Shown here: positions 1-9,182 of the stretch, piece by piece
Position numbering within the stretch: the stretch's first letter is position 1
Layout: every line of letters begins with the position of its first letter
The notes under the pieces: generated by a model
The model's input: only the letters and a program-made list of their open reading frames with translations
Told to the model about the DNA's origin: nothing
Database searches by the model: none
Made by a program: the position numbers and the translations under genes
Origin: Pseudomonadales bacterium
Lineage (GTDB): Bacteria; Pseudomonadota; Gammaproteobacteria; Pseudomonadales; Pseudohongiellaceae
Reading direction: 5' to 3'
Assembly (NCBI GenBank): GCA_022819645.1
Contig: JAJEGU010000036.1
Location: 1-64,000, forward strand
Length of the DNA: 64,000 bases

Positions 1-165
1 GTGGCCGAACATCCCCCGGAACCCAAGGTAGTGCCCCGCGTCCATGACCCGGTCCCACCGGGCCCGCTCGGCGGCGTCGGAAACGGGGCGCACCCGCACC
101 GCGGACAGGGGGAAATCCCATGCCGCCGGGATGGCGCCGCCGCGTTCGTGTGGAGAATCGGACAT
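1..165 (-). CDS. DUF4338 (DruA-like) protein, N-terminal fragment
   Basis: Reading the minus strand from an ATG at 165 gives 55 codons that are open to the left edge, so the gene is cut by the window. The stretch WDRVMDAGHYLGFRGMFGH matches the start of DUF4338 proteins, whose hallmark is W-D-x-L/V-M-x-x-H-Y-L-G-F-R-G. This family includes DruA of the Druantia anti-phage system, and many members are also found as stand-alone genes near mobile elements. Which type this is cannot be decided from the N-terminus. Its upstream region (166-276) is shared with the zinc block on the other strand. Confidence 0.7.
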   Translation of the reverse strand, partial: MSDSPHERGGAIPAAWDFPLSAVRVRPVSDAAERARWDRVMDAGHYLGFRGMFGH

Positions 166-276
166 GGGGACAGCATAATCCTTCCGCCGCCAAATGTCCA
201 GAACGGGAATTTCCGGCAAGGCTTCAGTGAGTTAAGGGCGACTTTAAGATGGCCCTGGCGGGTTCAGCACATCTGC

Positions 277-328
277 TTGACCGATATCGACACTGGTCTG
301 ATAATGAACCGTTGATTTGGCGGGTTCA
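277..328 (+). promoter_or_regulatory. Sigma70-like promoter with operator-like repeats
   Basis: TTGACC at 277-282 and GATAAT at 300-305 are separated by exactly 17 bp, with a TG just before the -10. The predicted start, near 312, lies inside an inverted repeat: TGAACC at 305-310 and GGTTCA at 323-328. The 10-mer GGCGGGTTCA occurs at 319-328 and again at 257-266, just upstream of the -35. Repeats on both sides of a promoter suggest a repressor site. The downstream genes look like zinc uptake, so Zur is a guess, but the repeat does not resemble the usual AT-rich Zur box. Confidence 0.5.
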
Positions 329-347
329 TTCGCGTCGGAATACTGGC

Positions 348-659
348 ATGGAGCATACGCAGGGCGAATTCAGGGTTGCGGCCAGAGACCGGTTCCGGTC
401 GTTGCCGCTGACCGCCATGGTTTGCCTGCTGTTGCTGTTCGTGCAAGGCGCGGCGCTTTCGCACAGTCATGACGACGACTCGCAAGCCCGCTACGACTGC
501 GACATCTGCCTCAAGATCGGTTCAAGCACCGACGGCATCGCGACAGGCCATGTCGACATCCCTGTTTCCCCGGTTCGTCAAGAATGGCTCGACGCCACCG
601 CGGAAGCGCCTTTCCTGCCACTGCTGGACATTCGCTCCAGAGCGCCTCCCCTGGTCTGA
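348..659 (+). CDS. DUF2946-like small metal-associated secreted protein
   Basis: This 103-residue protein has a hydrophobic N-terminal segment (about residues 22-37, AMVCLLLLFVQGAALS). It is followed at once by HSHDDD and a C-D-I-C motif. The layout of leader, His-x-His and CxxC is typical of DUF2946-like small proteins found beside TonB receptors and metal transporters. The ATG at 348 is about 36 bp downstream of the predicted transcription start, and it is preferred over the longer frame opening at 249 because that start lies upstream of the promoter. The znuD-like receptor follows after 81 bp, probably in the same transcript. A role in periplasmic zinc or other metal handling is inferred only from this context. 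Confidence 0.55.
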   Translation: MEHTQGEFRVAARDRFRSLPLTAMVCLLLLFVQGAALSHSHDDDSQARYDCDICLKIGSSTDGIATGHVDIPVSPVRQEWLDATAEAPFLPLLDIRSRAPPLV

Positions 660-740
660 CAAACAGTTTTCGGATTTCCACTTCGGCAAAACGCCGCGAG
701 CGGGTTTCGGGTTTATCAGCTAACAGGATCGGGGAATGCA

Positions 741-3014
741 ATGAACAATTCACGCAAGAAATTATCAACCGCCATCAGTCTGGCGCTGGCGGTCGGTTAT
801 AACGGCGGCGCGCTCGCGCAGGATGAGGCCGACCATATCGAAGATCAGATCGTAGAAATCGTAGTAACCGCGGCGTTTCAGGAATCGGAGGCGGAAACTG
901 CCCTGCCGGTCGGCGTCCTCTCCGGCGAGGCGTTGCGGGAGAGAATCGGAAATAGCCTGGGTGAAACTCTCAAGAACGAAATCGGCGTCGCCAATGCGTC
1001 CTTCGGCCCCGGGGTAGGACATCCCGTAATTCGCGGCCAATCCGGGAACCGTGTGAAAGTCCTGCAGAATGGAGTCGGCGTTACCGATGCATCGAGTGTC
1101 AGCGCCGACCACGCCATCGCTGTCAATACGTCAACGGCGGAGCGTCTTGAAGTCATTCGCGGGCCTTCTTCCTTGCTGTACGGCAGCGGCGCCATCGGCG
1201 GCGTCGTCAACGTTATAGACAACCGGATACCTGAGAACCTGCCTGAAGAACCCAGTTTCGTCGTCCAGCAAACTCATAACACCGTGAATTCCCAGGACGA
1301 TACCCTGATCCGCATAGACGGCGCGGCGGGCAATGTGGCTTTCCATCTCGACGCTTTCAGGAGGCGCAACGACAACGTCGAAATCAGCGGTTACGCCATC
1401 GACGAGGCAGCCGTCGAGGCGCTTGAGGAACTGATTCACGAACACCTCGAAGAAGAGGGGCATCACGAAGACGACCTCGACGACCACGACGACGACCATC
1501 ACGATGAGGACGAGCACGAAGAAGAAGTTGAAAACACCCATGGATTCATCGGCAACTCCGATGGCGAGTCCAGCGGCGGCAATTTCGGTTTTTCGTTCGT
1601 CGGCGACAGTGGATTCATCGGTTTTTCGGTAAGCGAACTCGAAGACAACTACGGGATCCCGCTGGGAGTGCATGTTCACGCACATGGAGAGGAAGAGCAC
1701 GCAGAAGAGGAGCATGACGAAGACGAGGAGCATCACGAAGAAGAACATCACGAAGAGGACGATCACGGTCACGGGGAAGAAGTTGAATTCGTTCGATCCG
1801 ACATGAAAAAGACGCGCTACGACGTCAAGGGCGGGCTGCGGTTCAGCGAAGGGTGGATACAAAGTATTCAGGCCACGGCGGGATTCAGCGATTACCTGCT
1901 TAACGAGATCGAAGTTTTCGAAGACGGCGACAGCGTATCGGGAACGAGCTTCTCGAACGAGGGCTCGGAGGGGCGCGTCACATTGACGCATGTTCCGGTC
2001 GGAAACTGGACCGGCGTCTGGGGTTTGCAATTCACGGATACCGTATTCAGCGCCTCCGGCGAGGAAGCTTTCATACCTGAGTCCGATGTCAATGCGCTTG
2101 GCATTTTCGGAGTGGAGCGCTACAACGCCGGGAACTGGACCGGTGAAATCGGCATTCGGCTCGAGGACAACGGCGTCGACCCCAGTGGTCGTTGCGAACA
2201 CGGCAGCAATACGACGAGCGTCAGCGGAAGTGTGCTCTACGACGTGGGCAACGAGGCCAATCTGCTGTTCGCGGCTACACGCTCGCAACGGGCGCCCCAA
2301 GTAGAAGAATTGTATTCCAACGTTTCCTCGGATACCTGCGCCCGCTTCGCCGACGATGAAGATCTGGTGTTGCACGCATCCAGTTCGCTGCTTGAAATCG
2401 GAAATCCTCTGCTCGAAGAAGAGACTTCCAGCAACCTGGAGTTCGGATTTCGTCGATACGGCGGCAACTTCACAGGCGAGTTCAGCGCCTATCACAATCA
2501 GATCGACGATTATATTTTCCTCGATTTGACCGGCGAGGAATTCGAGGAACAGCAACTGGCCGCATATCAGGCCAGAGACGCGCGCTTCACCGGCATCGAA
2601 GGCGAAGTTTCATTCGACGTGATGGAAGGCGAGAATTCATCGCTGGCCCTGGGCGTGTTCGGCGACCTGGTGAACGCCGAATTCGATTCCGGCGGCTATG
2701 TCCCGCGCATTCCGGCGTCCAAGATCGGCGCCGAACTGCGCTGGTTCGGAGACAACTGGAGCGTTCATCTGCATGCCACTCGAGTGAACGGGCAGGAAGA
2801 CGTCGCCGAACTCGAATTGCCCACCGATGGTTATACCTTGCTTTCGTTCTACGCCGACTACCATATCGACGTCGGCGAAGACAACAGCCTGGATGTGTTC
2901 CTGCGCGGCGAAAACCTGCTCGATGAGGAAATCCGCAATCATGTGTCCTTCCTGAAGAACTACGCGCCCGAACCGGGCCGCGGCGTGATGGTCGGAGTTC
3001 GTTTCGAGTACTGA
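741..3014 (+). CDS. znuD: TonB-dependent receptor, ZnuD-like (zinc uptake)
   Basis: The protein has 757 residues. A signal peptide ends near residue 26 (GGALA-QDE). A plug domain runs to about residue 160 with the conserved VIRGQSGNRVKVLQNGV and EVIRGPSSLLYGSGAIGG stretches. A 22-strand-type barrel region follows, ending in an aromatic residue (VRFEY) as expected for BAM recognition. Two extracellular loops, about residues 231-266 and 310-350, are very rich in His, Asp and Glu. This is the hallmark of ZnuD-type zinc receptors, which use TonB energy to import zinc or zinc complexes across the outer membrane. The RBS-like GGGGA lies just before the ATG. It sits between a DUF2946-like gene and a ZIP importer remnant, which supports the zinc assignment. 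The exact metal is inferred. Confidence 0.85.
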   Translation: MNNSRKKLSTAISLALAVGYNGGALAQDEADHIEDQIVEIVVTAAFQESEAETALPVGVLSGEALRERIGNSLGETLKNEIGVANASFGPGVGHPVIRGQSGNRVKVLQNGVGVTDASSVSADHAIAVNTSTAERLEVIRGPSSLLYGSGAIGGVVNVIDNRIPENLPEEPSFVVQQTHNTVNSQDDTLIRIDGAAGNVAFHLDAFRRRNDNVEISGYAIDEAAVEALEELIHEHLEEEGHHEDDLDDHDDDHHDEDEHEEEVENTHGFIGNSDGESSGGNFGFSFVGDSGFIGFSVSELEDNYGIPLGVHVHAHGEEEHAEEEHDEDEEHHEEEHHEEDDHGHGEEVEFVRSDMKKTRYDVKGGLRFSEGWIQSIQATAGFSDYLLNEIEVFEDGDSVSGTSFSNEGSEGRVTLTHVPVGNWTGVWGLQFTDTVFSASGEEAFIPESDVNALGIFGVERYNAGNWTGEIGIRLEDNGVDPSGRCEHGSNTTSVSGSVLYDVGNEANLLFAATRSQRAPQVEELYSNVSSDTCARFADDEDLVLHASSSLLEIGNPLLEEETSSNLEFGFRRYGGNFTGEFSAYHNQIDDYIFLDLTGEEFEEQQLAAYQARDARFTGIEGEVSFDVMEGENSSLALGVFGDLVNAEFDSGGYVPRIPASKIGAELRWFGDNWSVHLHATRVNGQEDVAELELPTDGYTLLSFYADYHIDVGEDNSLDVFLRGENLLDEEIRNHVSFLKNYAPEPGRGVMVGVRFEY

Positions 3015-3021
3015 GCGGGCG

Positions 3022-3281
3022 GTGAGTCAAGAGAAGCCACGGGCAATTCCGGCGAGCGCCGCAGGTCTGGATACGTCGATTCTGCGCCGCATACTGACGA
3101 TTTTCGTGTTGATGACACCGCCGGGAATCGTCTTCGGCACGACGGTTTCCAACCTGATGGTGGGTGAAATCGCCGAACTGGCCGAGGGCGTTTTCAACGC
3201 GCTCGCCCGGGAACCTTCATCTATGTCGCTATCAAGGACGTGATCGGAGGAGAATTGTGGCTCACCCGGGCATCCCGCTGA
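3022..3281 (+). pseudogene. ZIP-family metal importer, frameshifted C-terminal remnant
   Basis: A frame opens at GTG 3022 and reads IFVLMTPPGIVFGTTVSNL followed by AELAEGVFNALA. This resembles the last membrane helices of ZIP zinc/iron importers. The reading then loses the family pattern near 3206-3211. In the next frame the sequence continues GTFIYVAIKDVIGGELW, which is the conserved ZIP tail (A-A-G-T-F-x-Y-V-A). A small indel has therefore broken the gene, and the N-terminal two thirds are missing. The remnant starts 7 bp after znuD ends, so a receptor-ZIP operon probably existed. It is unlikely to be functional. Confidence 0.65.
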
Positions 3282-3364
3282 CCATCGGCCGCGACTGCCT
3301 GGTCACCGAAGGCAAGCAAGGAGGGGAGAGGCGCGGTGGCGTTCATGCGCGGTCCTTGTGTCAA

Positions 3365-6300
3365 TCAAACGATCTTTGCGTATTTCCAACGCGAGAAGCC
3401 CGAATACAGCACGGGCAGGATAACCAGCGTCAGCAGCGTGGAGGAAACCAGCCCGCCGACGACCACCGAAGCAAGCGGGCGCTGTATTTCCGCGCCGACG
3501 CCCTGGGACAGCAGCATCGGGATCAGGCCCAGCGCGGTGGTGGCGGCGGTCATGAGAACTGGCCGCAATCTCGACGTCGCGCCGTCGAAAATCGCCTGTT
3601 CCACGTTCGAGCCTTGCTCGATGCGGTCGTTTACGGCATTGACCATAACCACGCCATTGAGAACCGCCACGCCGAGCAGGGCGATAAATCCGATGGAGCC
3701 AGGCACGGAAAGATATTGGCCTGAGAAATACAGCGCCGCGATGCCTCCAATCAGGGCAAGGGGGACGTTAAGCATGATGAGCAGCGCCTGGCCGACCGAA
3801 TGGAAGGCAAAGTACAACAGTATGAATATCAGGCCCAGCGAGGCGGGCACGACTATCGCCAGCCGCGCCTGCGCCCGCTGTTGATTCTCGAATTGACCGC
3901 CGAATACCACGCTGTAACCCGGGGGCAATTCGATCTCCTCGTCGATCCGGCTCCGCAACTCCGCGACCAGACCGCCCATGTCGCGCCCAACTACGTTCGC
4001 CTGGATCACGACCCGCCTTTGGACGTCGTCGCGGCGAATCTGCGGCGGTCCGGACTCGATTTCCACCCGCGCCACGTCGCCAAGCCGTACCCAGGCGCCA
4101 TTGGGCGCCTGCAGCACGAGCTGTCGGATGCGGGCCGTATCGCCGCGATGCGCTTCGTCCAGCCGCACGTAGATGTCGTAACGCTCATTGCCGCGAATGA
4201 CCTGTCCCGCGGCGCGCCCGCCAATGGCGTCCGCGACGATCGACATCACATCATCGACCGGAATGCCATAACGCGACAGGGCATCGCGATCTGGACGCAC
4301 CACCAATTGCGCTTCGCCGGCAATCTGTTCCATGGCGACATCCCGGGCGCCGTCGACGGTAGCGGAAAGCGCCTCGATTTCCGCCCCTTTCTCGGCAAGA
4401 ACGTCGAGTTCGGGGCCGAACAGCTTGATGGCAAGCTGGGCCCGCACGCCCGACAGGAGTTCATCCACCCTGGTCGCGATCGGCTGCGAGAACGAAAACA
4501 GCGCTCCCGGCACGATCGACATCTCGCTTTCCATCAGCGCCTGCAGACTGTATCGATCCGGCGCCGACGTCCACTCCCCCACGGGTTTCAGACCCACGAA
4601 AATCTCGATGTTGGAGATGGGTTCGGGATCTCCCCCGAGTTCCGGCCGGCCGATATGGCTGGCGGCGTAAAGCACTTCCGGAAAATTCATCAGGCGGGCT
4701 TCCAGCATTTCGGCTACCGTCAGCGCCGTGTCCATGTTCGATGAGGGCGCCAGGGTCACCCTGATATTGAGTGTGCCTTCTTCGAGCTCGGGAACGAACT
4801 CGGCGCCGAGCCGCGGCGTCAGCGCCACCGCTCCAAGGAGTAACGATGCGGCGCCGGCGACGATCAGCGGGCGATGCGCCAGCGACCAGAGCAGCGTTCT
4901 CCTGTAAGCCAGTTCGAACGGTTGCAGCAGAATATTGAGGCGCTGGCGCGGCGGGCGCCTGTACACATAGGCGGCCAGTGCCGGCACGGCCAGGAGCGCC
5001 ACCGCCAGCGCCGCGAGCATGGCGAAGACGATGGACAGCGCCATGGGGCGGAACAGTCTGCCCTCCACGCCCTGTAAGGTGAACAGCGGCGCGAAGACGA
5101 TGATGACGATCAGCACCGCGAAGAACACCGGGCGGCCCACTTCGCCGGCGGCGCGCCGTATGCGTTCCAGCGAATTGCCGCCGCCCGCCGCCGTAGCGGG
5201 TTCGTGCAATCGGCGAACGATGTTCTCGACCATGACCACCGAACCGTCCACCATCATGCCGATGGCGATGGCCAATCCCCCCAGGGACATCAGATTGGCC
5301 GAAACATTCCAGTACGCCATTCCCATGAGAGCCAGGACGATCGAAACGGGTACCGAAATGAGCACCAGCAGCATCGCCCGCAGGTTCAGCAGGAACAGGG
5401 TAAGAATTACTGCAATCAGCACAAAGGCTTGCAGCAGTGCGCGGGTGACGGTCTGTACCGCGCTGTTGACGAGTTCCGACTGGTCGTAGAACACCTCGAA
5501 GCTCACGCCCTCCGGAAGGGCCTGCCGTATAATGGGGAGGCGTTCGTTGATGCCGTCGATCGTCGCGCGCGTATTCGCTCCAATGCGTTTCAGCACGATT
5601 CCGGAAACCACTTCGCCGAGATGCTGCCCGCGGCCGTCCGCGCCGCGGCTGGTCATGGTCACCGCGCCCTGGCGAATTTCCGCCCCGAAAGTAATATTGC
5701 CCACATCCTGGACGCGCACGGTAACGCCGTCTTCCTCCCGTAGCGGGATATTGGCGATATCGATCAGACCCGGTTCTCCGCTGCGCACCCAACCCACCCC
5801 GCGAATCACCAGTTGTTCGGCGCCCCGGTCCATGTACCATCCGCCGGCGTTGCGGTTGTTCGCCTCGATGATCGCCGTGACCTCCTGTGGCGTGAGCTGA
5901 TGCGCAAGCAGACGCTGTGGATCCAGATTGACCTGGTACTGACGCACTTCGCCGCCGAACGAGAGCACGTTCGTCACCCCCTCCACGGGCATCAGCAACA
6001 GCTTGATGACCCAGTCGTTCAGGCTGCGAAGCGTCATTGCATCGTATCGCGCCGGGTCTTCGGCCCGCAGGTAATATTTGAAGATCTGCCCGAGACCGGA
6101 AGTGTTCGGACCCATTTCCGGCACACCGACGCCCTCGGGAATCTGCCCGCGGGCTTCCTGCAATCGTTCGAATACGAGTTGCCGGGCGAAGTAGATATCG
6201 GTGCCGTCTTCGAACACCACGGTGATTACGGACAGGCCGGTCGCCGAGATCGAGCGCACTTCGTCGACGTCCGGCAGCGAGAACATGACTGCCTCGACAG

Positions 6301-6502
6301 GAAAGGTGATGAGTTGCTCCACCTCTTCCGCGGCCAGGCCGGGGGCTTCGGTATTGATTGTCACCTGCACGTTGGTGACGTCGGGAAACGCGTCGAGATT
6401 GAGTTGCGGCAGAAGATTGGCGGCGCCCGCGCCAAGGCCGAGAAAGGCGAGCAGAACCAGCAGCCGATTGCCTACCGCCCAGTCAATGACGCGATTCAAC
6501 AT
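3365..6502 (-). CDS. czcA: Heavy-metal efflux RND pump, CzcA/CusA family
   Basis: The 1045-residue protein has the inner-membrane RND layout: a TM helix at the N-terminus (LLVLLAFLGLGAGAANLL), a large periplasmic loop, six TM segments, a second periplasmic loop and six more TM segments. The HME signature IGMMVDGSVVMVEN is present in the fourth TM region, and the N-terminal NLDAFPDVTNVQV is typical of the family. It would export divalent metals by proton antiport through a CzcB-CzcC channel. It is the last gene of a czcC-czcB-czcA operon, 18 bp after czcB. The zinc/cobalt/cadmium type is favoured by the acidic-His CzcB partner and the zinc-uptake genes opposite, but the substrate is not proven. 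Confidence 0.88.
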   Translation of the reverse strand: MLNRVIDWAVGNRLLVLLAFLGLGAGAANLLPQLNLDAFPDVTNVQVTINTEAPGLAAEEVEQLITFPVEAVMFSLPDVDEVRSISATGLSVITVVFEDGTDIYFARQLVFERLQEARGQIPEGVGVPEMGPNTSGLGQIFKYYLRAEDPARYDAMTLRSLNDWVIKLLLMPVEGVTNVLSFGGEVRQYQVNLDPQRLLAHQLTPQEVTAIIEANNRNAGGWYMDRGAEQLVIRGVGWVRSGEPGLIDIANIPLREEDGVTVRVQDVGNITFGAEIRQGAVTMTSRGADGRGQHLGEVVSGIVLKRIGANTRATIDGINERLPIIRQALPEGVSFEVFYDQSELVNSAVQTVTRALLQAFVLIAVILTLFLLNLRAMLLVLISVPVSIVLALMGMAYWNVSANLMSLGGLAIAIGMMVDGSVVMVENIVRRLHEPATAAGGGNSLERIRRAAGEVGRPVFFAVLIVIIVFAPLFTLQGVEGRLFRPMALSIVFAMLAALAVALLAVPALAAYVYRRPPRQRLNILLQPFELAYRRTLLWSLAHRPLIVAGAASLLLGAVALTPRLGAEFVPELEEGTLNIRVTLAPSSNMDTALTVAEMLEARLMNFPEVLYAASHIGRPELGGDPEPISNIEIFVGLKPVGEWTSAPDRYSLQALMESEMSIVPGALFSFSQPIATRVDELLSGVRAQLAIKLFGPELDVLAEKGAEIEALSATVDGARDVAMEQIAGEAQLVVRPDRDALSRYGIPVDDVMSIVADAIGGRAAGQVIRGNERYDIYVRLDEAHRGDTARIRQLVLQAPNGAWVRLGDVARVEIESGPPQIRRDDVQRRVVIQANVVGRDMGGLVAELRSRIDEEIELPPGYSVVFGGQFENQQRAQARLAIVVPASLGLIFILLYFAFHSVGQALLIMLNVPLALIGGIAALYFSGQYLSVPGSIGFIALLGVAVLNGVVMVNAVNDRIEQGSNVEQAIFDGATSRLRPVLMTAATTALGLIPMLLSQGVGAEIQRPLASVVVGGLVSSTLLTLVILPVLYSGFSRWKYAKIV

Positions 6503-6520
6503 TGCCGTCCTTCCGAGTCT

Positions 6521-7732
6521 TCAATGATTGTGGATATTGAACCCGGTCTTCGCGTATTCGGACTGCAGATAGAAACCGCCTTCAACCACGATCCTCACGC
6601 CGGGAGCAATGCCGCCGATCACCGCGTAGCCCGCTTCGGTGCGTTCGAGAGTAACTTCGGCGGGTTCGAATCCGCCTTCGTCATTGACCAGAAAGACCCG
6701 CCAATCCCCTTCCGCGTCGCGAAACACGGCCGATTCGGGGACGGCCAGCGCAATTTCCGGCTCTTCCTCCATAATGAAACTGTCAACGAACATGCCCGGG
6801 TGAAGTTCATCGCCTTCGTTGGGGATCTGTACGCGCACGGGCAGCGTGCGCGTACTCTCGTCGAGCGCGTGAAAGGCCTGGACCACATAGCCGTCGATCC
6901 AGTCTCCCGCCGCGTTGACGCGGGCGGGACTGCCTACATGGACTCCCGCCGCCTGCTGCGCAGGCAGTCTCGCTTCGACCCAGAGAGTGGATTCGTCGGT
7001 GACCTCGAACAGGACGCGTCCGGGTTCGATCGATTCTCCGATAATGAACTCGTCGCGCACGACGGTGCCGGCGAATGTCGCCAGCAAGGTGAACTCGCCA
7101 TGGGCCAGACTCGCGTTATCGCTGTTCACCAGGGCTTCGATCTGCTCGTCCGCCATGCCGAAGGCGGACACTCGCGCCCGCGCCTGCTGCGCGTCGACTT
7201 GCGCTTCGATATAGCGGCGGTCGGAGACGACCTCACGGCCAAGTTCCCGTACGCGAGCCCATTCGCGTTCCGACACCACTAGAGTGCCCTGCGCCTCCGC
7301 CATTTCGACGCTCGACAAGGTCACCAGCGGCTGGCCCTCGGACACGGCCTCGCCGAGTTCGACATGCCGTTCCACGACCTGGGCGCGGATACGTGGCGTC
7401 ACCTGGTAAGTGGCGTAGGCATTCAGGCGCACTTCCCCCGGAGCGCGCACCGCGACTTCCAGCATGCGCGGGCTCAGAATTTCGCTGCGAATCCCGGCGG
7501 CCTCTTGCTGGGCGGTGGACAAGAGTACGACGCTGACCTCTTCCTCGGCATGATCTTCCTCGGCATGATCTTCCTCGTGTTCGTCCGCCCCGGCGTGGTC
7601 GACCGGCTCCGGGCTCCGCACCGCTCCCGCGGGTTGCGGTGAATCGCAGCCAAGCAAAGCCCATATGAGCATCGTCAGGCAGAGCCATTTCAGGCGGGCG
7701 GCTGCGCCGTCAATCAGGATACGGTCACTCAT
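6521..7732 (-). CDS. czcB: RND efflux periplasmic adaptor, CzcB-like lipoprotein
   Basis: The 403-residue protein starts with a lipoprotein signal (LTMLIWALLGC), so it is likely anchored to a membrane by lipidated Cys. Immediately after comes a His/Asp/Glu-rich segment (about residues 45-66) with repeated HAEED units, a plausible metal-binding tail. The remainder is a membrane-fusion protein: VRAPGEVRLNAYATYQV, then a barrel-sandwich/lipoyl region, an alpha-hairpin and a beta-barrel. It would link CzcA to CzcC. The gene lies 15 bp downstream of czcC. Confidence 0.85.
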   Translation of the reverse strand: MSDRILIDGAAARLKWLCLTMLIWALLGCDSPQPAGAVRSPEPVDHAGADEHEEDHAEEDHAEEEVSVVLLSTAQQEAAGIRSEILSPRMLEVAVRAPGEVRLNAYATYQVTPRIRAQVVERHVELGEAVSEGQPLVTLSSVEMAEAQGTLVVSEREWARVRELGREVVSDRRYIEAQVDAQQARARVSAFGMADEQIEALVNSDNASLAHGEFTLLATFAGTVVRDEFIIGESIEPGRVLFEVTDESTLWVEARLPAQQAAGVHVGSPARVNAAGDWIDGYVVQAFHALDESTRTLPVRVQIPNEGDELHPGMFVDSFIMEEEPEIALAVPESAVFRDAEGDWRVFLVNDEGGFEPAEVTLERTEAGYAVIGGIAPGVRIVVEGGFYLQSEYAKTGFNIHNH

Positions 7733-7747
7733 CTCGACATTTTCCAG

Positions 7748-9031
7748 TTAAATATTGATATCAAGCCAGGCTTCCACCTCCCCCGAGGCGGCGAGCCACT
7801 CGAACCAGGACATCCACAGTTCGCGCCGAAGTTCCAGCGCGTTCATGGCCACGTCAAGGGTCTGGTTAAGTTGTACCAGATATTCGGTCGTACTCAATTC
7901 TCCCGCCAACATCAGTTGTTCCAGCAACTCCGATTGCTGTTCGAGGCTGGGCGTTCCGGTTCGCAGCCAGGATTCCCACGCCTCGCGCGTGTGCCGGTAA
8001 CGTTCGCCAGCCCTGAGGATGCTCCTGCGCGCGCGAATTTCGGCGTTTTCGGCATTCATCTCGGCCTGTGAGTGTCGAGCTATCGCGGCGGCGACTTCGC
8101 TGGAAAAATCATTACGCACATGCAGTGGAAGACTTACCGAAAGTCCGACGCGATATTGATGGTCCTCCTCGCCTGCCTCGAACGCAACGGTCGGATTGGG
8201 TCTGCGTTCGCGGTTGCGCAGATCGACAGTCGCCTGCGCCGCTGTTGCGTCGAGCCGGAGAGCCTGTAATTGCGGGAGCGCGTCGATCAGCTGCTCCAGC
8301 CGTGCGTCGTCGATGGATACCGGCGGCAACTCCAGCGGCAACAACGGCCACTCGGCCGAAACCGGCACCGGAACGACGGCCCGCAGCAACTGATCCGCCC
8401 CCGCGCGAGCCGATTCCGCGGTCGCATGTGCGATTTCCGCCTGGGCGTAGGCAAGATTCGCGCTGTTCAACTCCACTTGCGTCAGATCGCCGGCCAGGCT
8501 GCGTTGCAAGGTGAGGTCGGCGAAAGAACGCATCAGGCTAATGCGGGTCTCGGCCAGTTCATCCTGTGACGCCGCGGTCCAGTATTCGCCCAAAAGCCTC
8601 AGCAGTTCGCCGGCGATTCCGCGCCGCATCACCGTCAGTCTTGCTTCGGTGCTTTCGCGTTCGCGGCGCGCGACCGCCGTTCGCCCATCGCGCAGCCCCG
8701 TGAAATCCAGGGTCTGGCTGACGCCGACAATGCGTGTGTCGAATACCTTGTCTTCCCAGTTCAGCGACAGTTCGGGATTGTAGATCGGACGTTCGGCAGC
8801 GCTCAGCAGGGCCTGGCTTGCTTCGACCGCCGCCTCGGCGGCCAGCACCTGGGGATGCATGCGTACGGTTCGCTGCGCAAGTTCCAGCAGACGGGGGGCG
8901 TCGGCGGGTGACAGCGGCTCGTAATCCGGCGCTTGCGGCGCCGCGATGGCCGGAGCCAGCAGCATGGCCGCGCAGACTGCCGCGGCGCCGCGGCGCGTGC
9001 TCGATGCTGTCTGAAAAATCAAAGGCGGCAC
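7748..9031 (-). CDS. czcC: Outer-membrane efflux channel, CzcC-like (TolC family)
   Basis: The 427-residue protein has an N-terminal signal sequence ending near AAPQAPDY and the long amphipathic helices of the outer-membrane efflux family. Two repeats are visible, each beginning with A-E-A-x-x-E-A-x-like patterns (VLAAEAAVEASQALLSAAE and a second copy near residue 300). It starts with GTG at 9031; an AAGG lies about 10 bp upstream. As the first gene of czcCBA it would form the exit duct. Its promoter must lie between 9032 and the tRNA gene at 9311. Confidence 0.82.
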   Translation of the reverse strand: MPPLIFQTASSTRRGAAAVCAAMLLAPAIAAPQAPDYEPLSPADAPRLLELAQRTVRMHPQVLAAEAAVEASQALLSAAERPIYNPELSLNWEDKVFDTRIVGVSQTLDFTGLRDGRTAVARRERESTEARLTVMRRGIAGELLRLLGEYWTAASQDELAETRISLMRSFADLTLQRSLAGDLTQVELNSANLAYAQAEIAHATAESARAGADQLLRAVVPVPVSAEWPLLPLELPPVSIDDARLEQLIDALPQLQALRLDATAAQATVDLRNRERRPNPTVAFEAGEEDHQYRVGLSVSLPLHVRNDFSSEVAAAIARHSQAEMNAENAEIRARRSILRAGERYRHTREAWESWLRTGTPSLEQQSELLEQLMLAGELSTTEYLVQLNQTLDVAMNALELRRELWMSWFEWLAASGEVEAWLDINI

Positions 9032-9182
9032 TCCAATTCACCTTGCCCCCCGTTCTTTGCCACCTTTTTTGCCCAACATGAAAACTCATATTCTAGCGAA
9101 ACGGGTCGAAGGGGGTAACCAGTCGGATTCAGGAAAAATGCTTTGGTTATAGTGTGTTGTCCCATAAGTTCGCCGCATTTCA

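Noticed and set aside
1131-2555. 474-codon minus-strand frame opposite znuD
   Set aside because: It is a shadow of the receptor gene: Val- and Phe-rich runs mirror the His/Asp/Glu codons of the real gene.
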